Program-made: the position numbers and the translations under genes
Assembly: GCA_033558025.1 (NCBI GenBank)
Contig: JAUCEF010000002.1
Location: 1 to 64,000 of the forward strand
Length of the DNA: 64,000 bases
Source: Phytophthora sp. 'mugwort'
Lineage: Eukaryota; Oomycota; Peronosporomycetes; Peronosporales; Peronosporaceae
Direction: 5' to 3'
In this document: piece by piece, positions 42,976 to 53,900 of the stretch
How positions within the stretch are numbered: position 1 is the first letter of the stretch
Layout: the number at the start of each line of letters is the position of its first letter
The notes under the pieces: model-generated
Told to the model about the DNA's origin: nothing
Databases searched by the model: none
What the model saw: the letters and a program-made list of their open reading frames with translations, nothing else

Positions 42976-44980
42976 TTATTTCACCACTTGGGATCGTAAT
43001 CGCTGGTCCAAGGGCATAGCCGACTCCGTCAGGAACGCTATCAAGGCCACGATCCAGGAGACCCTCTTCTGTTCAGCTCGGAACAGTTCCGTGTCAAGCA
43101 CAAACACGTCCACTGAGGAAACAGTGGCTCCGGATGAGCGATCTTGAATCGTCTCTTCATCACCATCTGGATCGTCCACTCCTTCCCGTCTAAGACTGTC
43201 CTTATCTGGATCAGTAGAGCGGTCTTCGACTGTTCCTTCGGGTTCCCCAACTGGGTCATCAACCGTTCTATCCTCTTCAATATCGCCCGGGTTAAGGAGG
43301 TCCGCCATGCTTACAGGATCCACACGGCCGATAGGCAGGCGAGACAGTCCGTCGACGTGGCACATTGACGTTCTCAGTTTGTGTTGCACCTTGAACGGCA
43401 GGTTCGATAGCTCCATGGCCCACCGTGCTAGTTTAGCGTTCCCGGTACGGTTGTCAGGGCCGAACACCCAGGTCAAAACTGGTGATCCGTGTACAAATCG
43501 AACTCCCTCTTGTCCAAGCAACAGCGGAACTTCCGAGTCGCCCAAACTACGCCCCAGCACTCCATCTCCGAGATGCCATCCTGTTTATCGATCTAGTTTT
43601 TCTGCGATCCAGTCAGAATCTTGTTTGCATAAGCCACGGTCACGACCGTCCACCTCTTGCATTAGGCAGGCTTCAACCGCCTAGCGGGACGAGTCCACGT
43701 ACACTTAAACCGTTTCTTGCCATCGGGATACACCAAGATTGGATGTTTCACGAGAGCTCTTTTGAGCTGGCGAAACGCCGCGTCACAATCTTCGCCCCAC
43801 ACAAAGGGAGCATCCTTCATCTTCAGCAGTTTCAGAGGGGCAGAAATAAGCGCGTAACCCGGGATATGCCGTCTGAAATAGCTAGTTATCTTAGGAATGA
43901 CCGTATTTCGTGGAGGTCCCTAGGCGGCCGTACATTCATCACAGTCTTACCTTTTCCAGTTTTGGCAAGATTCCACTAGGAGTCACAATTTGTCCAAGGA
44001 ACGCTACCTGACTCCGGCCCCCATGGCATTTCTTCATCTTAAGCTTAAAACCAGTTTGTTTGAACCATGTCAGCGCTTGACGGATCCGCCCTAGGTGCGA
44101 CGGAAAGTCTTTACTAGATATGACACAGTCATCCAGATGTACTAGGCACACTCGCCACTTCATATCAACTGTTCCACAGCACGAAAGGCGTCACGAGTCA
44201 CTCGTAGAGGCCAAACTTGCAAGTGAAAGCCGTTCTCGACACGTTGTCTTCATCCATGGGGACGTTCCAGTATCCAGACGCTATATCCATCGTCAAGAAC
44301 AGTTGAGCTCCTCCTAGGACATCGAGGATGTAGTCGATCAAAGGCATCGCGTAACAGGCATTCACAGTCACAGCGCTCAACTGTCTCTAATCAATGCAAA
44401 ATCGTATGCATCCGTCCGGTTTACGAATCATCAGCACAGGACTAGCCCAGGGACTTTCGAAGGACGGATGAGCCCCAACTCGAGGTATTGAGCTATCTCG
44501 GCTTCCATCACTTCGCCCTCCGCCAGCAAGACTCAGTACGGTTATTGCTTGATAGGAGGACTGTCTCCCGTGTCGATCTGGAAACATATTAAGTCCGTTC
44601 GGCCGGGCCCGTTTAGAAGACTCTACAAACATCTTTTGAAAGCATCCAGTTCGGACGGGAAGTGTGCCTTATGTTCAGGGGGCAGTTTCGACTCAGAGAA
44701 GTCGGCTTGCACACCGTTCATTTTATTCGGGGTAACGGTTGGCTTCTCCGACCTAACCGTCTTTTCCCAATAATTCTTCAGGTGATCCTTCACTCTGATT
44801 CTCAGTCTCTTCAAGGGGTCCGGTGCGACCAGTAGAGGATGAAGTAACCACTCGTCCACCGTCTCCAGATGGTAGTTCAAACCCGAAAGCTGACTCAGGT
44901 ATAACCGTCGTAGACGCAATAACCTTCCCTTGGATATCAAGCACTCATCAGTAGGCGCATTGCAGACTTCTACTACCACC
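42976..44980 (-). pseudogene. Element B reverse transcriptase and RNase H
   Basis: RT blocks: FESPWASPVLMIRKPDGCIR (near 44450), LFLTMDIASGYWNVPMDEDN (44300-44240), FTCKFGLYE, then the polymerase box CLVHLDDCVISSKDF (near 44145), which keeps both aspartates. FKLKMKKCHGGRSQVAFLGQ and VTPSGILPKLEKVR follow. RNase H and the connection read VLTWVFGPDNRTGNAKLARW and HVDGLSRLPIGRVD (43480-43310). Upstream, a 139-codon frame (45039-44623) links to the protease. Frame breaks near 44620, 44380, 44170 and 43930. Confidence 0.85.
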
Positions 44981-44989
44981 TTGCCTTCC

Positions 44990-45484
44990 TCAACCGCACA
45001 TAGTGACCGCGCCGATACACAGATGTGACGGGAGGCCAAGTGATCCTTCCACTAGAACGGTTGCGTTCGCGTCGACATCTCCGACAACGGAGGTCATTAC
45101 CAGAGCTTGGCCCCGATGAGGTAGTCGTTCGACGCAAACATCGTAGCCATAAATGTCTCGTGCACGACAGCTACTCCGAGCGGAAGCACTTCGCCCCTGT
45201 CTTTGAGAGTTATTCTCTGTTCTTCCACCGTCAAGAACAGCTCGGAACGCTCCCAGCGCATCCACTCCTAAGATGGTGTCCACGTGAAGGACGTCGGCCA
45301 CCAACATTCGGATGGTCAGTTCTCGCGACCCTAGTCTTAGAGGAAGACTGATCCACCCTCGGATTTGTAATTGATGTCCCGACGAACTTTTCACGTACCG
45401 TTCCAAACGCTCAGTAGACCGTCCCACTCGTTTCAATACTCGACAGTCGACCAGAATCAAAGTTGCACCAGTGTCGACCAGCAA
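44990..45484 (-). pseudogene. Element B aspartic protease
   Basis: Opens with MLVDTGATLILVDCRVLKRV, an intact retropepsin active site, then SGHQLQIRGWISLPLRLGSR and LHVDTILGVDALGAFRAVLD, the conserved order of gypsy proteases. The reading frame shifts later near 45040, where the linking frame takes over. Among catalytic sites of element B, this and the RT box are the only intact ones I can point to. Confidence 0.8.
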
Positions 45485-47417
45485 TTAAAAGGGAAAGCAG
45501 TCGATATGGCCGCCAGAGAGAGCTTCAAAGCTCCCCACTGAGCAGACTACCCTCCGTCCTCCCTTAACTACCTCAGGCCGCACGTAATCAGCTCCATCCT
45601 TTAGGACTTCACAACCGTCGGATAGGTCGGCCGTTCTCACCTCCACAAGACCAGGCTTCGGAGCTCGGGGGCGAGAAGGCGTTCAGGTCCGTTCCGATTC
45701 ACGTAAGAAGTCACGTAGTCATCACTTTCAGGATTGAAACATCGTTTTCCAACTGTTTCGGCGCGGTCTCCATAGAGAGAAGAACAGTCAAAGCACACTC
45801 TCCTCTGCGCTCGACGCCACTTCCTTTCGACAGGATTTAGAAGCGCGAGGGTTCCTGTTCGTTATCTTAGCTTTGCCAAGATTATAGGAGCGAATTCCGC
45901 GATACAGTCACGTGCCCAGCCCATTAATAGAACCCATACTTCGTCAGGGAAACCGTGCTCGGCTATCACTCGATCAGCATGCCAGTGTAGGCGATCCCAA
46001 TTTAGTTCTGGTAACTCCTTAAGTTCACTCACCAGCTCCTGGGATTCGGTTTTCCATTTCGAAACGCTTCACGGCCGTCCTCTAGGCGAGCATTGTCCTT
46101 CTGTCTCCTTCAACATCCGATACACTGCCAGACGAGCAACCGTCTAATTCCTGCAGAACGGTTATTCTTCCGTCCAATTTGGGCAAGACCGCCTCCACGC
46201 ACGACGGGAGTGCGGGCATCCTCGTCGCGTTCATTGAGAGGGATTCCAATGTTGGCACAGACTATCCTTTCCAGGTCAGGGATGTCGTATGGGTTTTCGG
46301 GCACTTCCCTGTCACAGTCTCTCACGATTAGAGGCGACTCCGTCCCCTCACAGACCGTTCTCGACGAGCCAGTCAAGCTCGTGCCTGACTAGGCGGCGGG
46401 TTTACGAAAATTACGGTTAGCCTTCATGGCTTCAGCCGAGGAACTCCAATTCGTCCTCAAGCCACCGTTCCCAATACTCGGGCGATGAATCCGTCTCAAG
46501 CGAGCCAGCCTTGTTTAGCTGCAAAACTTCCACGGGTATGTCCAAGCACCGTGACATGTCTTCCAGATACGGTTCTCTCGAGGTCTCTGCGTTCAGCTTC
46601 ATACGCTTCTTGAGCTCTACTTCATCAAGGGGGTACAAAAGGTCATCAAGTTCTTGTCGTATTCTTCTTCTTCACCGCTACTTCTACGCCCCATAAAACT
46701 GTTCCTTCCTGACCTGGAACGCACGCTTCCATAGCGTCTAATTCGTCGTCGTCCGTAAAAAGGCGGTGTAGTCCGTCGAACTCGTCCGCTTGCTCCATCC
46801 CTTCGTCCTTAATATCGGAAGGAGTCGGCTCCTCCCTTGCTGCTTTTTTTTTTCAAGATCGCTTTGAGCTTGACCTTGGGTCTTAAGACATCAACGGCAC
46901 CATTCTCTTGGACCGTCCCTTTCTTCACGGTTGCCTTCGTAGCACACACCGTTTCTCCGGAGGCAGCACCGTCTTCATCCGTCTTCATGGTCGTCGCAGA
47001 GGCTTCCTCACGCGAGTCGCCGTAAATTCTTTCTTCTTTTTCATTGTCGCTCTTCGTCGGCACAGATACCTCACCCCTCGTGCTTCCCGAACAAACGACA
47101 TCCTCGGCCCTCGTAGCCGTTCCAGAGAGCCGTTCGTCTATTCTCTCAGTTCGCCTCCCGTTCCTTCTTTTTCGGTTTCGACATTGCGGCGACGCCGCTG
47201 TTCTAATCCCTATTCCAACCGTGTCTGGAGACGATGCGGTTTTCGTCTTCACCGCCGCCTCGTCCACATCACCCTCATATCTTTCTTCACTACTGTTCCC
47301 AACGATCGACGGGCCTTCCTCCTCCAAATCACCCTCACGACCGTTCCTCGAGCCATCCACTAGACCAGAGAAAGGAGTGGCCCCCCTCCTGTCCTGTCCT
47401 TCTTTCCCCCTCTTCAT
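45485..47417 (-). pseudogene. Element B gag-pol linker
   Basis: Includes a 202-codon frame (47417-46809), highly charged with a lysine-rich end (VKLKAILKKKSSKGG), then shorter frames at 46638-46432 (acidic, ending WLEDELEFLG) and 46376-46110. No catalytic motif. A T10 run near 46845 is a likely frameshift site. Confidence 0.55.
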
Positions 47418-47484
47418 TGAGGACCGGGACGACTCGGGGCGTGGGAATTACTCAGCCGCAACAGCACCATCGCCTTAAGCGAAT

Positions 47485-48989
47485 GCAGTCTCTGATTTCA
47501 TGACCAGGTTCATTGCAGAAGCTGCAGTCAAGGGGAAAACGGTTGCCGGTGTTGTAGTCCGTTCCTCCGTTGAAAGGGGCTTCACACTCGATCCTGTTGT
47601 GACCCATCTGTCCACATTTACGACAGCTCATCTGTTGGCGCTTACACGTAGCACGCCCATAGTTGCAGCGACCTCACACCGGAACACCATTATGCGTACG
47701 ACCGTCGTCCTCCATCCGAATTCCTCGGACAGGGGGACCGTTCCCCGTAGGAACAGGCGTCGTCGTGGTAGCCGCAACCATCGGGACTCGGTTCCGAAGC
47801 GAGCGAGGACCCTGCTATCTGTTCTGACTCAACTGATTCTGACATTGCTGCTGTTGTTCCATGAAAGACTGCAATTGTTGCGCGAGGGCGTCCACAAGGA
47901 GTAGAAGCTGTCTCCGTCTTCTTCTCGTTAGCATCATCCGAGAACTCCTCGTCCTCTTCTTCGGGCGGTACATACCCTTGAACATGAGCCACTCGCATGG
48001 CTCCGGGATATCCGGTGCTGGTCTCGCGTCTAACGTAGCCAACAGGCACTTGTGCGCAGACCTCGACGGAATAACTGGTAGCGCATTTGATGATGCGGAT
48101 AGTCCAACGACGCGCAGAGATCCGACACTCGGTCTCCTCATTCTTCCGCAGACTCTCCATTCGTCGTTTCCAACCGTTCCCAGAGCTCGTAAGCCGTTCG
48201 ACTGAGGAACTGATTGTGAAACCTCAGGCGCAAGGTGTTGAACGTCTCTATCCTCGAGTTTTCCCAACACCGCTCAGCCACTTGTCCTTTCAGTTTCTGG
48301 CGGAAGACCAGTAGACGGGAACGAAGCCCTGCTGTGTGAGCCTCAACGTCTCCCAAAAGTCTCGGTTTTTTACAGTTGCCGTGTCCGAGTAGAACACGGG
48401 CAACACCTTCACAGCATTCGAGACAAACGTTACAGGCCGAACGCATTCGCACTCCCGCGGACGGCTCCAGTCCTACGGTTTATCGGTATAGTCGACCGGG
48501 TTTGGGCGTTGTTCCCCCCATTCCATGGTTAACCGTTCCCATTGACGATAGTGCTTTAGCAGGGGATCCCTGGTAGGGTACACTGCTCTTCCGAGGGATT
48601 GCACCAACTCGGGCCAGCAGGAGGTCCGGCTTCCCAAGCTCAGACTTCAACAAACTATTCTGCTGCTGACCGTTTCCTGCACCCCGGTAACGGTTGGTCC
48701 CAGCGACAGGGTTCTTCTTAGGACTTCAGCTCCAGACAAAGGTAGGACGATCCATTCGACGAACCTCAGGACCAGAGTACTGCGGGACGAAACCACTGGG
48801 GCTCCTCTGGAACCCCCTCTTCTTGCTGTTCCTCTTCATACGGGTAATCTTCTTCATACTCGCACTCCAGTTTCTCGGTGTCGTAATACGCCTCCTCCGC
48901 GGTCTGGAACCGTTCCTCCGACGCTCATCCACCTGGACGGCTGTCTCTTCCTTGCCTTCAAACTTGACTTGAGGCTCAGTCTCAGCCAT
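47485..48989 (-). pseudogene. Element B gag with two CCHC zinc knuckles
   Basis: Likely starts at the ATG at 48989-48987 (MAETEPQVKFEGKEETAVQV). The capsid-type block ETFNTLRLRFHNQFLSR lies near 48235 and matches element A. Two consecutive knuckles close the region: CRKCGQMGHNRIEC (47626-47585) and CSFCNEPGHEIRDC (47526-47485). Between them and capsid is a glutamate-rich stretch (PPEEEDEEFSDD). Frames change at least three times. Confidence 0.75.
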
Positions 48990-49525
48990 TCTTCCGCGGT
49001 CGCCCATAGTTCGCTCATTACTTGTGACAACCGGTAGGAAAGTCGGCTAGGCCAGAGCTCACAGCTGGTTCGGCCTCTCCACTCTCGGGGATGTCCCCTC
49101 TGTGCCGACGTTACTTTCTCCTTCACGTCGTTCCACGTTCCCACCTTCCCTTCGTTCCCCACTTCGTCACCACCGGCGACAGTCATCTTGCTATTGACCC
49201 TCGACGAGATTCCTTAGGAACTCCTTTCTTCACGCTTACGCTTGATTCTAATCTGACTGTGCGGATTCTCTTCACGAACCGTTCCTGTAACGGTTTCAGT
49301 TGACCTTTCTTGCGCGTGGTCCTTGCGCGTTGACTGTTACGACTTGACCGGTCCTGCCAAATTTGCAGCTAGTTGCTTTGGCGCCCCCACACTGACAATT
49401 GTGCGGTTGTAGATGTTTGAATCCGGGATCTTCACACACTCGATTTCAGGCGAAACAAGTCCTAACTCCAGGTTCAGACACTTGACAATTCTTCCCAAGC
49501 TAATACCACTTAACAGCGAAGTCCG
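48990..49525. other. Element B 5' leader
   Basis: Between the primer-binding site and the likely gag start. No coding motif recognised; probably untranslated leader. Confidence 0.5.
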
Positions 49526-49543
49526 TACCCTGCTTCTCCACCA
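49526..49543 (-). promoter_or_regulatory. Putative tRNA primer-binding site of element B
   Basis: Two bases inside the inner end of the 5' LTR the minus strand reads TGGTGGAGAAGCAGGGTA. TGG, complementary to the CCA end of tRNA, begins 2 nt from the LTR, the normal position for reverse-transcription priming. The cognate tRNA cannot be named without a tRNA list. Confidence 0.6.
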
Positions 49544-49545
49544 GG

Positions 49546-50071
49546 TGTCCCGAGTCATCCCGGTGCAGGACGGTCGACGCAGGATAGAAGTAGTACACGC
49601 TTATAGGGCTCAAAGAATGGTTAACTAACAAAGTCAAACATTACAACTCAACTTGTTATTCACCGGGTAAATTCAGGGCTGCCTAACTCAAACCTGGGTG
49701 ATGAAGCCCCAGAGAACCGGTCTCTCCACTCCACACGCCATCCTGCGCGACCTTGACACGCCCGTTCTCATCCCACGGGTCAGGCACTTGCCACCCCTCC
49801 GACCGTTCCGTCAACACAGACCTGTGCGTCGTCAGGACTTACCCCCGTGACCTCCGTCCTCGCAGCTCGGCCGCTTCTTGGCAAATGACCCACAGTCCCT
49901 CCCAACCGGGACAGGACGAGACGCAGACCGTTGCCCAACCTGACCCGGGATGGCGATATAGTGAAGGTAGGTGTAGGCCAGACCCGACTCGCTTACCCGT
50001 AAAGCATATCCTCCGGCCGATCGGTGTCGACCAGTTCTTCAATCATGGACCGTCGCGCAAGCCGTGGCCCA
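49546..50071 (-). repeat. Element B 5' LTR (526 bp)
   Basis: Direct repeat of 37973-38438 at about 93-94 percent identity by eye, plus a 67-bp segment absent from the other copy. Its outer end lies about 865 bp from the 3' end of the eIF3a gene. Confidence 0.92.
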
Positions 50072-50935
50072 GACCGACCCAGACGATAACCTCCGTTTGG
50101 ATTCGGGACATACTGCAGTACTGCAGCCCAGTATGGTTTTGCAAATCGTGGTACGGCGTACGGAGCTATATATTTTTTCCGTCCTCTGTCTGACAGGCGA
50201 CCGGGAGTTCTTGAAGGCGGTCCACGGCGAAGGCGAGGAAATTCGGTGTCAACATCAGGACGTCGTGAACACGTACGCTGAAGGTAAGATCCGCTACGTG
50301 GCTCTGGCCACCTAAGCAAATGGGGGCATCGAAGCATTCCAGACTTCATAGTGCACTGTGACAACTACAGTACCATATGTATTGTGCGTTTTAACCGAAA
50401 TTTCCGCGGTCGATTGGTTGAATCGACGCGCCCAAATCGACCTGCAAGTCGACCAAAGCCCAAACGCACTTGAGTTAACAATGGTCATCACTAAGTACGT
50501 AATCGAACTCAGTCGAAACCTTTTCGTACCATGTGGAATGGTTTGCCGATTCCCAAACAACATGAGAATTGTATTGGCCAAGTTTGGCTGGAATTCACAA
50601 TAGTACATTGCTCCTTGAAATCAGCTCAGGTATTAGTAAAAATACATCGTGTGAGCTGGTTGCATTTCAGTGATATTACTACTGAACCGGTAGTACTTCA
50701 GAAGCACTACAGTATTAATAGCACCCTTGGGCACGGAAGCTCTAAACAAATTTTTGAAGGTATTCAAATAGTGTTAAATAGTAGCAGGCACCGTGCGTTT
50801 GAATCGCTGCGACGCTTCTCCGTCAATTATTGTCGAGCAAGTTGCAACGAGGCATTCGCACTCAGCACCCTAACACGCCTTAACCTCTTGCTACCTTGGA
50901 TCGTATTCCTATTAACGTTGACTTGCCACGTCGCC
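50072..50935. other. Spacer between element B and eIF3a
   Basis: No supported gene. A short plus-strand frame (50064-50315) begins inside the LTR and has no known motif. The part nearest eIF3a is AT-rich and probably includes its 3' UTR. Confidence 0.5.
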
Positions 50936-53900
50936 TTATCTCCAACGGCCAGACTCAGGAGCGCGGGCAGCCTCGCGAGACGAACCCTCCCGGTCACCAG
51001 CGCGCGGCGGGCGGTACGATCCTTCACGCTGTGAACGGCCGAAAAAGCGGTCGTCACCGTCACGGTCACCACCACGACGGGAAGAGTCACGGTCACCATC
51101 GCGATCACCGCCACGGCGAAGCGAGTCGCTCTCAGCATCGCGGTCGCCGCCACGACGAGAAGTGTCGCGGTTGCCCCAGCGAGAACTGCTCTCCTCACGA
51201 TCACCACCGAAGCCACGGCGCAGACCGCCCTCGCGCTCTTCCCGATCACCACCAAAGCCACGGCGCAAACCTCCCTCGCGCTCCTCGCGGTCGCCACCAA
51301 AGCCACGGCGCAAACCTCCGTCGCGCTCCTCACGATCGCCACCAAATCCACGGCGCAAACCTCCGTCGCGCTCCTCGCGGTCGCCACCAAAGCCACGGCG
51401 CAAACCTCCGTCGCGCTCCTCACGATCGCCACCAAATCCACGGCGCAAACCTCCGTCGCGCTCCTCACGATCGCCACCAAATCCACGGCGCAAACCGCCC
51501 TCACGCTCCTCACGATCGCCACCAAAGCCACGGCGCAGACCTCCATCGCGCTCCTCACGATCACCACCAAAGCCACGACGAACGCCACCCTCACGGTCAC
51601 TGCCGAAAGCGCGGCGAAGACCGCCACCCTCGCGTCCATCACGGTCGCTGGCGCTGTCGCGAGTTGGATATCCACGACGTTCCCAGCGACCCTCAGGCGC
51701 CACGGTTTGCGCACGGCTAGGCAGACCACCACGACTTACTTGGGTCCACTCACCGTTCTCCTTGTCGTCACCACGGTGTTCATCATCACGGCTGCGGTAC
51801 GATTCGCGGTTGCTGCCGGCCAGACCACGAGCACCAGCGCTGCCAAAGCGACCCTGACTGCGCTGCTCGACACGCTTCTCCTCATCATCGCGCTCGCGCT
51901 GACCCTGCTCGACACGCTCCTTCTCCTCGGCAATGCGACGCTCCTCGGCCTCTTCCTCCTCCTGGCGACGGAGTTCCTCCTCCACTTCGAGTTGACGCTC
52001 ACGCTCGCGCTCGGCTTCCTCCTCGCGACGAATGCGTTCCTTCTCCTCTTCTTCTTCACGCAGACGACGCTCCTCCTCCTCACAACGTCCCTTTGCGTGG
52101 GCCACGCGAGCACTCAGACGCTCCAACATAGCCTTCTTTTTCTGCTCCTCGGAAGCCTTCTTGTACTGCTCCATACGACGAGCCCTGTGAGCCTTAATAA
52201 ACTCAGTGTTCACCTGGATAGCCGGCGTAAGGCGGGCCTTCTCATTCAGGCCATGTTCGTGCTCCTCCTTGGCGCGCTTCAGTCTAGCAGCCGACTCCTC
52301 CTCGTAACGCTTCAAAGCCTCCGCCTTAGCCTCCGCGACCTGACGTTGCAGAATAGGCTGCTCCTCCTCGCGAGTAGCACGCACAATGTAGTCGAGACGA
52401 CGGGCGTTCTCGCGCAGCTTCTGCTGGGCGAGCTCCTTGGCCTTGCGTGCCTTCTCCTTGGCCTCGTTTAGCACCTTCTCCTTGTCGATGGTAGCCAAGT
52501 CCAGGTCGCTCACGTCCGTGTGTCCCAGCTTGTCCAGCATCTGACGGGTCTCCTTGAGCTTGATCTCGTCCTGAATCTTCTGCTTTTTCTCGGCCTCACG
52601 ACGTCGAGCTTCCTGGGCCAGTCGCTCTCTCTCGAGCTCCGTGCGGCGCTGTGCAAACTCCTGACGCTTCTTCTCCAGCGACTGCAGCTTCTCCTGCTGC
52701 AATTTCTCCAGCTCCTCCTTCTTACGCTCAATGACCTCGCGACGGGCAATCATCTCCGAACGCTGCTCATGAAGACGGGAACGGGTAGCCGCAAAGAGCT
52801 TCTTCATCTGTTCATCACGCGCTGCCACAGAGACTGAGGCGGCGGCAGGCACCTTGCTCATGACACGGGACAGACGGTCACCCAAAAGAGTAAGCTGGGC
52901 GGCATTCGCCTCCAAATCCACAGCGTCAGTGAAGCGAATGCACTGCTCCACGTGATCAATACGAATCTTCGTACGCGTTTGCGCAGAAGACACAGCGTCC
53001 GTCGAGGACGTCTCGGCATTGTTGCTGCCATGCTGCGTAACATTGCGGCGGTACATACTGGATAAGCTAGGAGCACTAGCATGCGCGACAGTGCTCAAAC
53101 TGCGCGAGCGTGCAATGAGCGACTCAATCTCTTCGTACGAAACATCAAGACCAACGAATATTGAGCGCAGGTGGGCGATCGTCACGCTAGCGTACACGCG
53201 GGTGAGCTGGAACAGCACGCGACGCACAACAAGCCGCTCGATGCCATCAACATAGGCCTTCGCTAATGGCTCGGTGCGAATCGTCGTGAGGAACGGCTCG
53301 AGCTGCTTTACAATCTGCAGAGGGTCGACCTCCTGTAGCTCCACGCGCTGGAAGATTTCACTTGCAGCCGAGGAAGCCTTCGGGAGGATGCCAGCAGCCT
53401 CGATATCCTCCAGCAGGTTAGCGCGGGTGGGCGTGGTGGTGAAACCCAGCAGAGCAGCCATGCGCGAGTTCTTGTCGCGAGCCGAAGCGGATAGCGAGCT
53501 CCCATTCGTCTGAACAGCCGAGATGGTCTCGTCGTCGCCAAGAACCGACGAGGACGATTCAAAGTCCAGCAGCGGGATAGACAGAGCAGCGAGCACGACA
53601 CGAGTAGCCATTTCCTTCTGCTCCTCCTCGGAAACCTGCACCGGCAGCTCCTGCAGCGCCTGGGAACCGGCAAGACCCTGCAGACCAGCCACACGCAGCG
53701 AGTACCACTTGTACAGCGCGTAGGCGTGGAAAAGGTGGTTCTTGGACACCTGGAAAATCAGTGCCAGCTTCTCGTAATATGTGACGAGCAGATCCACGCG
53801 TGGAGTCTGCTCCACCAGATTCATGATGTTGTTAATGTCATCAATCGTACGGAAGGCCTCTGAGAAGAGCTCAAGGTCGGTGGCAACCTGCAGCTGACGG

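Larger units (their letters stand above)
37973..50071 (-). mobile_element. Gypsy element B, 12.1 kb with both LTRs
   Basis: Direct repeats at 37973-38438 and 49546-50071 bound the element; each starts TG and ends CA. Sense order on the minus strand: 5' LTR, primer-binding site, gag with two zinc knuckles, lysine-rich linker, protease, RT, RNase H, integrase, then an opposing ORF, a sense ORF with hydrophobic stretches, and the 3' LTR. Flanks (ATACT left, GACCG right) do not match, so no target duplication is visible. All genes carry frame breaks. Pol is of the same family as element A. Confidence 0.92.

Noticed and set aside
50827..51732. Long frames opposite and beside the eIF3a repeats (301 codons on the minus strand in another frame; 274 and 231 codons on the plus strand).
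   Set aside because: They are shadows of the 45-bp coding repeat, which has no stop in several frames; the products are low complexity and eIF3a homology fixes the true frame.
51707..52471. A 254-codon leucine-rich plus-strand frame that looks like a membrane protein.
   Set aside because: It is the reverse complement of the eIF3a charged coiled coil; K/E-rich codons read backwards as leucine and serine.
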